A stretch of 64,000 nt of DNA from Alistipes shahii WAL 8301 (GCF_025145845.1 NZ_CP102253.1:806001-870000), one strand, 5' to 3'; shown: positions 18,447 to 27,833, counted from the first letter of the stretch. Numbers and translations: made by a program. The notes: a model not told the origin generated them from the sequence alone.

Positions 18447-19235
18447 ATGAAAAAACTGCTGCTGCTACTGCTCTTCGCCGGCCTGCTCAACACGGGGAGC
18501 GTCTTCGGATGGGGACGCGAAGGCCACGAGACGATCGCCAAGATCGCCGAACGCAATCTGACGAAAAAAGCCAAAAAGCGCATCGAGAAGTACCTCGGGG
18601 GCCACTCGATCGTCTACTTCGCCAAGTGGATGGACGAATACCGCCACACCCCCGAGTACAAGTTCACCAACAACTGGCACACCGCGCCCGTGAACGCCGA
18701 ACTGCGTTACGAGGATTCGATGCTCGCGAAGAACGGCAACGCCATCTACGGACTGGAGCAGGCCATCGAGAACCTGAAGAACTACCGCAGTCTCACCGAT
18801 TCGGCCGTGGAGGTCAACCTCAAGTACATCATCCATCTGGTGGGCGACATGCACTGCCCGGCGCACATCAAGTATACGACGCACGACATGAAATACGACG
18901 TGCTGTTCGAGGACAAGTACCACAAGCCGCACAAATTCCCCATCCACAGCGTCTGGGACAACGAGATCATCACCACCACGCGCATCTGGTCGGTCAGCGA
19001 GTGGGCCGATGAGCTGGACCGCCTTCCGAAAGCCGAAAGGCAGGCCGTAGCCGCCGGAACGCCGCGCGACTGGCTCCACGACAACGCCGTCGTGTGCGAG
19101 GCGCAGTTCGAATGGGCGAAGCCCGGGCAGCGGCTGGGACAGGATTTCCTGAACGAGGCCTTGCCGCTGATCGAGCGCCAGATCCGCAATGCCGGATACC
19201 GTCTTGCCCGTGTGCTGAACGAACTGTTCGGATAG
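18447..19235 (+). CDS. Secreted S1/P1-family nuclease
   Basis: Zinc-dependent nuclease or phosphodiesterase of the S1/P1 family (trinuclear zinc site) acting on single-stranded nucleic acids or 3'-nucleotides outside the cytoplasm. The 262-residue precursor has a signal peptide ending at VFG. The mature N-terminus is WGREGHETIAKIAE, where Trp1 and the first His are zinc ligands. HLVGDMHCPAH near residue 130 and HSVWDNEII near 170 supply further ligands. Family length is normal. It is 13 bp after the GH2-like gene and ends at a hairpin. With the secreted EEP-family protein at 44.7 kb it hints at extracellular nucleic-acid scavenging. Confidence 0.88.
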   Translation: MKKLLLLLLFAGLLNTGSVFGWGREGHETIAKIAERNLTKKAKKRIEKYLGGHSIVYFAKWMDEYRHTPEYKFTNNWHTAPVNAELRYEDSMLAKNGNAIYGLEQAIENLKNYRSLTDSAVEVNLKYIIHLVGDMHCPAHIKYTTHDMKYDVLFEDKYHKPHKFPIHSVWDNEIITTTRIWSVSEWADELDRLPKAERQAVAAGTPRDWLHDNAVVCEAQFEWAKPGQRLGQDFLNEALPLIERQIRNAGYRLARVLNELFG

Positions 19236-19256
19236 CGCCCCCGGCCCCGAAGCCCC

Positions 19257-19282
19257 GATGCCGCGCCCCGAAGCGCGGCATC
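19257..19282 (+). terminator. Hairpin after the S1/P1 nuclease gene
   Basis: GATGCCGCG (19257-19265), 8-nt loop, CGCGGCATC (19274-19282). Only a short T-run follows, so terminator strength is uncertain. Confidence 0.6.
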
Positions 19283-19306
19283 GCCGTTTCCGGACGGGAA
19301 AAACGA

Positions 19307-19338
19307 TTTGCCCGAACCGAATAAAAAGGCTATCTTTG
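19307..19338 (+). promoter_or_regulatory. Promoter of rlmH-luxR
   Basis: TTTG (19307-19310), 20-bp spacer, TATCTTTG (19331-19338), 38 bp before the rlmH ATG. Confidence 0.75.
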
Positions 19339-19376
19339 CGCCGTACTGTGCCCGACCGACGCACAGGCGGAACGCA

Positions 19377-19850
19377 ATGACCATAGAGCTGATCGTCATA
19401 GGAAAGACCGACTCGAAAGAGATCGCCGCGCTGGTGGAACTGTATGCCCGGCGCGTGAATCACTATTGCCGGTTCGCCGTCACCGCGCTGCCCGACGTGC
19501 GCAACACCAAAAGCATGACCGTCCGACAGCAGCGCACGGCCGAAGGCGAGGCCATCCTGCGCCAGCTTACCGACGGCGACTACGTGACGCTGCTCGACGA
19601 GCGCGGCGAAGAATACCGTTCGGTGGAGTTCGCGCTGTGGCTGCAAAAGCGGCTGAACAGCGGCGTGAAACGCCTGGTACTGGTCATCGGCGGTCCCTAC
19701 GGCTTCTCGGACGAAGTTTACGCACGCGCCGACGGCAGGCTGTCGCTCTCGCGCATGACCTTCTCCCACCAGATCGTGCGGGCCATCTTCGCCGAACAGA
19801 TCTACCGGGCCTTCACCATCCTCAACAACGAACCCTACCACCACGAATGA
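19377..19850 (+). CDS. rlmH: 23S rRNA (pseudouridine1915-N3)-methyltransferase
   Basis: SPOUT-fold SAM methyltransferase that modifies pseudouridine 1915 in helix 69 of 23S rRNA. The 157-residue protein has the RlmH hallmarks LLDERGEEYRSVEFA, VIGGPYGFSDEV (knotted SAM-binding loop) and SLSRMTFSHQIVRAIFAEQIYRAF, ending in NEPYHHE as in most members. Start at ATG 19377, since an in-frame codon upstream lies in the promoter. Its TGA overlaps the next ATG (ATGA), implying translational coupling. Confidence 0.97.
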   Translation: MTIELIVIGKTDSKEIAALVELYARRVNHYCRFAVTALPDVRNTKSMTVRQQRTAEGEAILRQLTDGDYVTLLDERGEEYRSVEFALWLQKRLNSGVKRLVLVIGGPYGFSDEVYARADGRLSLSRMTFSHQIVRAIFAEQIYRAFTILNNEPYHHE

Positions 19851-20425
19851 TGCAGCAGCGCCCCGTCATAGCCATCCTGACCGCCAACGTTCTCGTAGGC
19901 GTGGGGCTGCGCTCCATCCTCGAAAAAGCGGCCCCGGCCGCCGACGTGGAACTGTTCGGCAACTTTCAGGAATTTGCGGAGGCCGATCCGGAGCGGTTCA
20001 TCCATTATTTCGTCACGGCGCAGCTCTTCGCGGCGCACAACGCCTTCTTCCGCGCCCGCAGCCACAGAACCATCGTCCTCGCCAACGGACAGACGCCCGC
20101 CGGGGTACACTGCATCGACGTGCAGACCGACGAGGAGCGTTTCGTGCGCTCGCTCATGCGACTGCAACACAGCGTCCGCCGACCGGAACACGCTCTGCCC
20201 GTCCAGCCGCAGGCTGCGCAGCCGCTCACGGAGCGCGAGGCCGAAGTGCTGACGCTCATCGCCGGCGGACTGATCAACAAGCAGGTCGCCGACCGGCTGG
20301 GAATCGGCCTGACGACCGTGATCTCCCACCGTCGCAACATCATGGAGAAGCTCGGCATCCGCACCGCCGCCGGGCTGGTGGTCTACGCCCTGGCGGCGGG
20401 CTACGTCGATCCCGACGGGATGTGA
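19847..20425 (+). CDS. LuxR-type DNA-binding regulator with a divergent N-terminal domain
   Basis: 192 residues. The C-terminal 65 residues form a LuxR/NarL helix-turn-helix: LTEREAEVLTLIAGGLINKQ, ADRLGIGLTTVISHRRNIMEKL. The N-terminal half has the strand-helix rhythm of a receiver domain (VIAILTANVLVGVGLRSIL). The acidic pocket and phosphorylatable Asp are not evident, so it may be a non-phosphorylated receiver-like protein. It overlaps rlmH by 4 bp. The TonB receptor gene begins 78 bp downstream and could be a target; that is inference. Confidence 0.82.
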   Translation: MMQQRPVIAILTANVLVGVGLRSILEKAAPAADVELFGNFQEFAEADPERFIHYFVTAQLFAAHNAFFRARSHRTIVLANGQTPAGVHCIDVQTDEERFVRSLMRLQHSVRRPEHALPVQPQAAQPLTEREAEVLTLIAGGLINKQVADRLGIGLTTVISHRRNIMEKLGIRTAAGLVVYALAAGYVDPDGM

Positions 20426-20447
20426 CGCGCCTCCTCATAAATTAGGA

Positions 20448-20478
20448 TTGCACCGACCGAAATAAAACCGTTACTTTG
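20448..20478 (+). promoter_or_regulatory. Possible promoter of the TonB receptor operon
   Basis: TTGC (20448-20451), 20-bp spacer, TACTTTG (20472-20478). The -7 box is one base short of consensus. It lies 25 bp before the ATG. Confidence 0.45.
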
Positions 20479-20503
20479 TACTCCCGATAACCGCAACCGA
20501 TAC

Positions 20504-22783
20504 ATGCACCGCAAATCGCTCGTCATACCCCTGTTGCTGCTGGCCTCCGCGGCCGCGGCCCGCACCGCGGGCGGCGACGGCCCGACGCCGGACACGGAGA
20601 CGGCCGACACGGTGATCGTGGTGGACAAGGTGCAGGTGACGGCCATCAAACAGGGCCTCGTGCTGCGTTCGCAGCCCGTCGCGGCGTCGATCGTCGGCGG
20701 CCGCGCCATCGAACGGGGCCGCATCGGGGCGGTGAAAAACCTCTCGCAAACGGTTCCCAACTTCCACGCTCCGGACTACGGTTCGCGCATGACCTCGTCG
20801 ATCTACGTGCGGGGCCTCGGCGCGCGCATCGACCAGCCGGTCATCGGGCTGAATATCGACAACGTCCCGGTGCTCAACAAGGACAACTTCGACACGGAGC
20901 TGGCCGACGCCGAACGCATCGAGGTCCTGCGCGGCCCCCAGTCGACGCTCTACGGCCGCAACACGATGGGCGGCGTGGTGAACGTCTACACGCTCTCGCC
21001 GCTCACCTACGAGGGCGTGCGGCTGACGGCCGAATACGGCAGCGGGGATTCCTACCGCTTCCGGGCATCGTCCTACTACAAGCTATCGCCCGACCTCGGA
21101 ATGGCCGTGACGGGCTATTTCACCCACACGGGCGGCTTCTTCGACAACGACTGCACGGGCGAGAAATGCGACTGGGAGCGTCTGGGCGGAGGACGCTGGA
21201 AAACGCAGTGGCGCAACAACCGGGGAGTGCGCATCGACAACACCTTCTCGTTCTCGGCGCTCGACCAGGGAGGTTATCCCTACGCCTACGCCGGCGAGGA
21301 CATCGTGCGCGACGGCAAGACCGTCATCCGCAACGGCCAGATCAGCTATAACGACCCGTCGTCCTACCGCCGCACAACGGTCAGCGACGGACTCACGGTG
21401 CGCTACGACGCCGCGAAATATTCCGTCTCGTCGATCACCTCGTACCAGTACTCCGACGACGAGATGACGCTCGACCAGGACTTCACGCCCGAACCCTGGT
21501 TCACGCTCCGGCAGGCCCGGCGCGAACACGCCCTGACCGAGGACATCGTTTTCCGTTCGCACGACGGACGGCGCTACGGCTGGCTGCTGGGCGCCTTCGG
21601 TTTCTACCGCCACGGCGTGATGGAAGCCCCGGTGCACTTCAAACGCACGGGCATCGAGGAGCTGATCGTCAAGAACGCCAACGAGCATCTGGGCGCGATC
21701 TGGAACGAGGAATACTCGATCTCCGCGGATGAACTGCCGCTCTACTCCGATTTCCGTATGCCCGTGTACGGAGGCGCCGTTTACCACGAGTCGAACCTGC
21801 GGCTGGGCCGCTGGCGGCTCACGGCCGGCATCCGTTTCGACGTGGAACACACGTCGCTGGCCTACCACAGCCGGACCGACATGGATTATTTCGTCAGCAA
21901 GGAGGGCGGCGCGCCCGCGCCGAAACGCATCTCGATCGACGAGGGGAACCGCATCGCCCACACCTACTGCGAAGTGCTGCCGAAGGTCTCGCTGCTCTAC
22001 GCTTTCGACGAAGTGCGCAACCTCTATATTTCGGTAGCCAAGGGCTACAAGGCCGGGGGATTCAACACGCAGATGTTCTCCGACATCTTGAGCGAAAAGC
22101 TCAAATGGCGGATGGCCGGTTCGCAGTACGACGAAGCGGACCTGATGTCCTACGAGCCGGAATACAGCTGGAACTACGAACTGGGCGGCCACTTCTCGTG
22201 CATGGACGGCGCCGTGCGGGGCGATTTCGCGGTATTTTACATTGATGTCCGCGACCAACAGCTCACGATCTTCCCGGAGGGACAGAGCACGGGCCGCATG
22301 ATGACCAATGCCGGCCGCACGCGCAGCGTCGGAGCCGAAGCGGCCCTGCAATTCGCGCCGTGGCGGTCGCTGGAGATCAACACGGCCTACGGATACACCG
22401 ACGCCCGTTTCGTGCGTTACGACAACGGCATCGAGGATTTCAAGGACAACCGTATCCCCTACGCCCCGCAGCACACCCTCTCGGCCCAGGCGGCATGGAC
22501 CCTGCCCACGGGCGTCAAGTGGCTCGGCGATGTGGTCCTGCAAGCGGGAGTCCGCTGCGCGGGGCGCATCTGGTGGAACGAGGAGAACACACTTTCGCAG
22601 CCCTTTTATGCGTTAGCAGACGCCTCCGTGCGGTTCGAGCACAAGCACTATTCGCTCGACATCTGGGGCCGCAACCTCGGAGGAGCGCATTACGACGTCT
22701 TCTATTTCAAGTCGATCGGCAATGAGTTCGTCCAGCGCGGACGCCCCCGGACATTTGGCATCACCCTGAATATAAACATCTAA
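20504..22783 (+). CDS. TonB-dependent outer-membrane receptor
   Basis: 759-residue receptor with signal peptide, a short N-terminal stretch containing DTVIVVDKVQVTAIK (TonB-box region) and a plug domain with IYVRGLGARID and IEVLRGPQSTLYGRNTMGGVVNV. A 22-strand barrel follows, rich in aromatic/acidic strands, ending in RTFGITLNINI. It has no SusC-type carboxypeptidase-like prefix and no SusD partner, so a siderophore, cobalamin or other small ligand is more likely than a glycan; the ligand is not readable. A small lipoprotein gene follows 13 bp later, and nadC after it. Confidence 0.9.
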   Translation: MHRKSLVIPLLLLASAAAARTAGGDGPTPDTETADTVIVVDKVQVTAIKQGLVLRSQPVAASIVGGRAIERGRIGAVKNLSQTVPNFHAPDYGSRMTSSIYVRGLGARIDQPVIGLNIDNVPVLNKDNFDTELADAERIEVLRGPQSTLYGRNTMGGVVNVYTLSPLTYEGVRLTAEYGSGDSYRFRASSYYKLSPDLGMAVTGYFTHTGGFFDNDCTGEKCDWERLGGGRWKTQWRNNRGVRIDNTFSFSALDQGGYPYAYAGEDIVRDGKTVIRNGQISYNDPSSYRRTTVSDGLTVRYDAAKYSVSSITSYQYSDDEMTLDQDFTPEPWFTLRQARREHALTEDIVFRSHDGRRYGWLLGAFGFYRHGVMEAPVHFKRTGIEELIVKNANEHLGAIWNEEYSISADELPLYSDFRMPVYGGAVYHESNLRLGRWRLTAGIRFDVEHTSLAYHSRTDMDYFVSKEGGAPAPKRISIDEGNRIAHTYCEVLPKVSLLYAFDEVRNLYISVAKGYKAGGFNTQMFSDILSEKLKWRMAGSQYDEADLMSYEPEYSWNYELGGHFSCMDGAVRGDFAVFYIDVRDQQLTIFPEGQSTGRMMTNAGRTRSVGAEAALQFAPWRSLEINTAYGYTDARFVRYDNGIEDFKDNRIPYAPQHTLSAQAAWTLPTGVKWLGDVVLQAGVRCAGRIWWNEENTLSQPFYALADASVRFEHKHYSLDIWGRNLGGAHYDVFYFKSIGNEFVQRGRPRTFGITLNINI

Positions 22784-22796
22784 CAAATACCGACAC

Positions 22797-23321
22797 ATGA
22801 AAAAAATCCTCTTCCTCCTCTTCGCCGCCGCAACTTTCGCTGCCTGCAACGACGACGGCGAACCCAAAGTCCGTTACGCCACAACCAATGACGGCATCGA
22901 AAACGGATACCTGCAAGGTGTCAACCTGCATTTTTACGGCACCTCGACCGTGACCGACGCCAAAGGCGAAACGTTTACGGACCCGGAAGCCTGGTTCGAA
23001 TTCGCAGGCGGTCCGGAGAGTTTCTCCCTCTACATGCACAAAACGCGCTTCGCGGCCAACATGCCGGGCGTGGAAATGCGGCTCCAAACGGTCACCTACA
23101 CCCCGAAGGGCGACAAGTCGCTCAACTTCGTCAGGGAGGAGATCATTCCCTCCGCCCTCAAAGAGAACAATGAAGGCGGAGGATCGAGCTACCGGCCCGT
23201 CGAACGCTATAAAATCACCAATCTCACAGGCGCAATCGACGGCGTTGACTGCCGGGTCAGCTTCACCTGCGCCGGCGTTTTTCAGGTAATATACGAAGGG
23301 CGACTGATTATCAAAGAATAA
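22797..23321 (+). CDS. Small lipoprotein of unknown function, partner of the TonB receptor
   Basis: 174 residues with a type II signal peptide (MKKILFLLFAAATFAAC, lipid Cys at 17), followed by an acidic linker and a predicted all-beta domain. I do not recognise the family. It lies 13 bp after the TonB receptor and 13 bp before nadC. A lipoprotein next to a receptor often acts as a surface ligand-binding accessory, which is the most economical guess. Confidence 0.75.
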   Translation: MKKILFLLFAAATFAACNDDGEPKVRYATTNDGIENGYLQGVNLHFYGTSTVTDAKGETFTDPEAWFEFAGGPESFSLYMHKTRFAANMPGVEMRLQTVTYTPKGDKSLNFVREEIIPSALKENNEGGGSSYRPVERYKITNLTGAIDGVDCRVSFTCAGVFQVIYEGRLIIKE

Positions 23322-23334
23322 ATATCCACGAACC

Positions 23335-24189
23335 ATGAAACCCGAATACAAACCTTTCGTAGATGAATTGATCGAACTCTGCATCAGGGAGGACATCGGC
23401 GACGGCGACCACACGTCGCTCTCGTGCATCCCGGCCGACGAACACGGACGCATGCGCCTGCTGTGCAAGCAGGAGGGCACGATCGCCGGGATCGAAATCG
23501 CGCAACTCGTACTGCAACGCCTCGATCCCGAAATGAAATTCGAACAGATCCTGCACGACGGCGACCGTGTCGCGCCCGGCGACGTGGCCTTTTACGTCTC
23601 GGGACGCCTGCGCTCGCTGCTTCAGGCCGAGCGCATCCTGCTGAACATCATGCAGCGCATGAGCGGCGTGGCGACCCAGACCGCCGTTTATGTCAAGCGG
23701 CTGGAGGGACTTCGTACCAAGGTCCTCGACACGCGCAAGACCACGCCCGGCATGCGCGTGCTGGACAAGATGGCCGTGAAGATCGGCGGCGGCGAGAACC
23801 ACCGCATGGGGCTGTTCGACATGATCCTGCTGAAGGACAACCACATCGACTTCGCCGGCGGCATCCGCCCCGCGATCGAAGGTGTGCGCCGATACCTCGC
23901 GGCCAAAGGCAAGACGATCCCCATCGAGTGCGAGGTCCGCACGCTGGAAGACATCGACGAGGTGTTCGCGGCGGGCGGCGTCGACCGCATCATGTTCGAC
24001 AACTTCACTCCCGAAATGACCCGCCGGGCGGTCGAGAAGGTCGCCGGACGCTGCGAGACCGAATCGAGCGGCGGCATCACGCTCGACACGATGCGCGACT
24101 ATGCCGAGTGCGGCGTCGACTTCATCTCGGTGGGCGCGCTGACGCACCAGATCAAGTCGCTCGACATGTCGCTGAAAGCCTGCGAATAG
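23335..24189 (+). CDS. nadC: Nicotinate-nucleotide diphosphorylase (carboxylating)
   Basis: Quinolinate phosphoribosyltransferase: quinolinate plus PRPP gives nicotinate mononucleotide, CO2 and PPi in de novo NAD synthesis. The 284-residue protein shows ERILLNIMQRMSGVAT, the substrate-binding DTRKTTPGMRVLDKMAV and GGGENHRMGLFDMILLKDNH, and the C-terminal ESSGGITLDTM and DFISVGALTH. All key Arg/Lys/His positions of the family appear present. It is embedded between a lipoprotein gene and an LtaS-like gene (3-bp gap), a context without an obvious pathway link. nadE is at 8.8 kb. Confidence 0.96.
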   Translation: MKPEYKPFVDELIELCIREDIGDGDHTSLSCIPADEHGRMRLLCKQEGTIAGIEIAQLVLQRLDPEMKFEQILHDGDRVAPGDVAFYVSGRLRSLLQAERILLNIMQRMSGVATQTAVYVKRLEGLRTKVLDTRKTTPGMRVLDKMAVKIGGGENHRMGLFDMILLKDNHIDFAGGIRPAIEGVRRYLAAKGKTIPIECEVRTLEDIDEVFAAGGVDRIMFDNFTPEMTRRAVEKVAGRCETESSGGITLDTMRDYAECGVDFISVGALTHQIKSLDMSLKACE

Positions 24190-24192
24190 AGG

Positions 24193-26103
24193 ATGAAACG
24201 CCTGCTCCATACGCCGCTGGCGCTGCTCGTGTGGCGCATCGCACTGCTCTACGCGGCGCTGATGCTCTGCCGCGCGGCGTTCTGGGTCTACAACGCCGCC
24301 CTGCTCGGTCCGCCGGAGTGGAGCGAACTGGGGCAGCTCGTGGCCGGGTCGCTGAAATTCGACACCGCGTCGGTCGTCTATGCCGACGGCGTGTTCATCC
24401 TGCTGTCGCTCCTGCCCCTGCACCTGCGCGAACGGCGCTGGTACCGGGGCATGCTGTTCTGGTATTACGTGATCGTCAACGCCGTGCTGATCGCAGCGGC
24501 GAACCTCGCCGACACGGTCTATTTCCGCTACACGCAGAAGCGTTTCACGGCCGACGAAATTTTCTTCGCCGACAACGACAACTCGTTGCAGCTGGCCGGA
24601 AAGTTCATGGCCGAAAACTGGTATCTCGTACTGCTGTGGGCGGGACTCGTGGCGTTGCTGGCGTGGGGTTACCGCCGCCGGACGCACGAGGAGAGCGTTT
24701 TCAGCCGCGGCTGGGCCTACTATGCCGGCGGCACAGCCGTCTTCGCCCTCGCGGCGGGGCTGAGCGTCGCCGGGATGCGCGGCGGCATGACCCGCATGAC
24801 CCGTCCGATCACCCTTTCCAACGCCATGCTCTACACGGCGGACAGCGGCAAGGCCAATCTGATTTTAAGCAACCCGTTCTGCATCCTGCGCACCATCGGC
24901 AGCGCGGGAAGCGTCAAATACAGGAAATATTTCACCCCGGAGGAATTGCCCCAGCGCTTCACGCCCGTGCACCAGCCCGCCGACAGCGCGGCGGTCGATC
25001 TCACGGGCCGCAACGTGATGATTTTCATCATGGAGAGCATGTCGGCCGAGCACTCCGCGTTCCTCCATCCGGAACTCTACGCCGACCTCCCGGAAAAAGG
25101 CTTCACGCCGTTCCTCGATTCATTGATGCGCAACGGTCTGACATTCAAACGGATGTACGCCAACGGCTCGCGTTCGATCCAGGCCATGCCCTCGGTGCTG
25201 GGAAGCATCCCCTCGTTCCGCACGCCGTTCGTACTGATGCCCCAATCGTTGGGTGAGAGCCGCCAGCTGCCCGCCATGCTGGCGGACAAAGGCTATGCGA
25301 CGGCCTTCTTCTGCGGCTCGGAACGCGGCTCGATGGGCTTCGGGGCCTATGCCCGTTCGGCAGGCGTCGAGCGGCTCGTAAGCCGCGAGGACTACGAGGC
25401 GAAGCACGGAACAAGGGATTTCGACGGCTACTGGGGCATCTGGGACGAAGAGTTCCTGCAATTCACGGGCGAGGAGCTGACGGCGATGCCCGAACCTTTC
25501 TTCGCCGCGCTGTTCACCCTCTCGTCGCACCACCCGTTCGTCGTACCCGAAAAGTACGCCGCGACGCTGCCCGAGGGCTACACCCGGATTCACAAGGGCG
25601 TCGCCTACGACGACCGGGCGTTCCGCCTCTTCTTCCAGCGTTTCGGCGGCGAGGAGTGGTTCCGCCGCACGATCTTCGTCTTCGTGGCCGACCACGTGTC
25701 GTCGGAGAAATTCGCGGAGGAGACGCGCTCCTACCCGGGCAACATGCACATCATCGGCTTCATCTACACCCCCGACGGCGCCCTGCGGGGCGAGGTCGGC
25801 GAGATCACGCAGCAACTGGACATCATGCCCACCCTGCTGGGACTCACTGGCAACCGGGAGCCTTATTTCGCATTCGGGCGCGACGTGCTGAACGAACCGC
25901 AACGGCCCCGCTGGTCGGTCAGCTACGACGGACGGTTCCGCGCGCTGACCGGCGAAGGCGCAATCGTGCTCGACGATTCGGACATGAATGTGCAGGAATG
26001 CCCGGCCACCCCGGCCGCCGACAGTCTGGCACAGAATTTCCGGGCGCTGGTCCAGCAGTATTACACCCATATCGAGAAAAAGAGCTATACGGCAAATGAT
26101 TGA
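24193..26103 (+). CDS. LtaS-like membrane sulfatase-fold hydrolase/transferase
   Basis: 636 residues. Four or five N-terminal transmembrane helices are followed by an extracytoplasmic alkaline-phosphatase/sulfatase-fold domain: FIMESMSAEHS (first metal-binding Glu), ANGSRSIQAMPSVLGSIPS where Ser is expected as the nucleophile, and FVADHVSS (metal-binding Asp-His). This is the architecture of LtaS and phosphoethanolamine transferase relatives. A Gram-negative bacterium makes no classical lipoteichoic acid, so a phosphoglycerol- or phosphoethanolamine-type transfer to a glycan or lipid is more likely. The next gene overlaps it by 8 bp. Confidence 0.82.
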   Translation: MKRLLHTPLALLVWRIALLYAALMLCRAAFWVYNAALLGPPEWSELGQLVAGSLKFDTASVVYADGVFILLSLLPLHLRERRWYRGMLFWYYVIVNAVLIAAANLADTVYFRYTQKRFTADEIFFADNDNSLQLAGKFMAENWYLVLLWAGLVALLAWGYRRRTHEESVFSRGWAYYAGGTAVFALAAGLSVAGMRGGMTRMTRPITLSNAMLYTADSGKANLILSNPFCILRTIGSAGSVKYRKYFTPEELPQRFTPVHQPADSAAVDLTGRNVMIFIMESMSAEHSAFLHPELYADLPEKGFTPFLDSLMRNGLTFKRMYANGSRSIQAMPSVLGSIPSFRTPFVLMPQSLGESRQLPAMLADKGYATAFFCGSERGSMGFGAYARSAGVERLVSREDYEAKHGTRDFDGYWGIWDEEFLQFTGEELTAMPEPFFAALFTLSSHHPFVVPEKYAATLPEGYTRIHKGVAYDDRAFRLFFQRFGGEEWFRRTIFVFVADHVSSEKFAEETRSYPGNMHIIGFIYTPDGALRGEVGEITQQLDIMPTLLGLTGNREPYFAFGRDVLNEPQRPRWSVSYDGRFRALTGEGAIVLDDSDMNVQECPATPAADSLAQNFRALVQQYYTHIEKKSYTAND

Positions 26104-27481
26104 ATTCAAACCCGTGCGCCTCGAAGACCGGGCGGTCATCGAGCGTTATACCATGCCCTCGGGCATCTGCAACTGCGACCTCGCCTTCGCCAACATGTAC
26201 TGCTGGCAGGCGGTGTTCCACAGCGCGTGGGCCGAGATCGGCGGATTCCTGGTGATCCGCTTCCAGATCGACGGCGGCGAGCGCATCGGTTACATGCAGC
26301 CCGTCGGCGAGGGCGACTTCGGCCCGATCCTCCCCCTCCTGCGCGAAGACGCCCACGCCCACGGACAGCGGCTGCGGATCATCGGCCTGACGGACGAAGG
26401 CCGCGACACGATCCGCCGGATCGTTCCCTGCCATTTCGCGTTCGAGTCGGACCGCGCGCTGGAGGATTACGTCTACAACGCCGACGATCTTCGCAACCTT
26501 GCCGGACGCCGCTATCAGCCCAAGCGCAACCACATCAACCGCTTCACGGCCGAATATCCCGACTACTGCTACGAAGAGCTGACGCCCGACCGCTTCGGGG
26601 AGTGCATGGCCCTCGAGCGTGAATGGCGCAAGGCCCACGAAGGTCACACCTCGGAGCTGTGCGCCGAGCAGCGGGCCATGCAGCGGGCCTTCGAACATTT
26701 CGAAGAACTGGGGCTGATCGGCGGTTGCATCTACGTCGGCGACCGCCTCGCGGCCTTCACCTACGGCTCGGCGGTCAACGACCACACCTTCGACACCCAT
26801 GTAGAGAAGGCCGACACGGAGTTCGACGGCGCTTTCACGATCATCAACAAACTCTTCGCACAGCACCTCCCCGAACGTTTCACGCTGATCAACCGTGAGG
26901 AGGACCTCGGGCTGGACGGACTGCGGCAGGCCAAACTCTCCTACCACCCGGCGTTCCTCCAGCACAAATTCGCGGCGATCTGCATGCACCCCGACGAAGT
27001 GGCCTGCAAAGAGCTTTGGATGAAGGCCTTCGGCGACGACGAACAATTCGCCGACTCGTTCATCATGCGCTATTACTCCCGCCGCCGGATGCTGACGGCC
27101 GAGGCCGAAGGCCGCATGGCGGCGATGCTCCACCTCCTGCCGTTCCGGACGGAGCTGGGCCGCACGACCTATATTTATGGCGTAGCGACGGACCCGGCGT
27201 TCCGGGGACGCGGACTGGCTTCGCAGCTGATGCGCGAAGCGATGCGGCTCATCGCGGAGCGCGGCGACGATGCGGCGCTCCTCATCCCGACGCCCGGCAA
27301 GGAGTGGCTCCGGGAATTTTACGGACGCTTCGGGTTCGCTGGCGACGTTCCGGCGAGGTTCGTTTCCGCAGACCGCTTCGACTTCGGCACGGGCGACGCG
27401 GCCGCCGACCGGGCGATGGTCTGGCGGCGCGACTCCTCGGTTCCGCTCCCCGAACAGCTCACCGCCTCCTGGCATTCATAG
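26096..27481 (+). CDS. Fusion of DUF2156 (LPG-synthase-like) and GNAT acetyltransferase domains
   Basis: 461 residues from ATG 26096, overlapping the preceding stop by 8 bp. Residues about 1-290 match DUF2156, the soluble C-terminal domain of phosphatidylglycerol lysyltransferases (IEFKPVRLEDRAVIE, YNADDLRNLAGRRYQPKRNH, GLDGLRQAKLSYHP), but with no membrane part. Residues about 310-461 are a GNAT domain with the acetyl-CoA loop VATDPAFRGRGLASQLM and a C-terminal FYGRFGF. A two-GNAT-fold enzyme that acylates a small molecule or lipid head group is plausible. Tight coupling with the LtaS-like gene suggests a shared envelope role. Substrate unknown. Confidence 0.83.
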   Translation: MIEFKPVRLEDRAVIERYTMPSGICNCDLAFANMYCWQAVFHSAWAEIGGFLVIRFQIDGGERIGYMQPVGEGDFGPILPLLREDAHAHGQRLRIIGLTDEGRDTIRRIVPCHFAFESDRALEDYVYNADDLRNLAGRRYQPKRNHINRFTAEYPDYCYEELTPDRFGECMALEREWRKAHEGHTSELCAEQRAMQRAFEHFEELGLIGGCIYVGDRLAAFTYGSAVNDHTFDTHVEKADTEFDGAFTIINKLFAQHLPERFTLINREEDLGLDGLRQAKLSYHPAFLQHKFAAICMHPDEVACKELWMKAFGDDEQFADSFIMRYYSRRRMLTAEAEGRMAAMLHLLPFRTELGRTTYIYGVATDPAFRGRGLASQLMREAMRLIAERGDDAALLIPTPGKEWLREFYGRFGFAGDVPARFVSADRFDFGTGDAAADRAMVWRRDSSVPLPEQLTASWHS

Positions 27482-27802
27482 CCTCCGGAACTCACCTCCG
27501 CGAGCGTCTTTTCGGCCTGCGCCGAAATCCGCCCGCCACACTGCCGCTCCCAGCGCAGGCGACAGCCCGCCCCGAGCGGCCGGGACCGGTTCCGACAACA
27601 CCTCCGGTTCCGCCCGCCACTCTTCTCCGCCACGCCGTTTTCCGAACTGCCGTCGCCGAAAAACAGACGCCCGACAGTTTCGCTTCACAACCATTCCACA
27701 AATCAAGGGCAACGAAAAAGAAATGAAAGGGAAATGGCAAATCTACCAAACGAAACACGACTAAAAATTAAAATTTTTTATTTGCAAAAAAAATCATCCG
27801 AT

Positions 27803-27833
27803 TTTGTTTTTTAATAAAATAAGTTTAATTTTG
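27803..27833 (+). promoter_or_regulatory. Promoter of the phosphoesterase-SusCD operon
   Basis: TTTG (27803-27806), 19-bp spacer, TAATTTTG (27826-27833): a perfect Bacteroidetes promoter. It predicts a leader of about 235 nt before the first ATG. A second -7 box, TATATTTG at 27870-27877, lacks a -33 match. Confidence 0.75.

Noticed and set aside
27482..27760. Coding remnant downstream of the DUF2156-GNAT gene
   Set aside because: Translations in all frames are low complexity with no recognisable domain; the region is better read as spacer.
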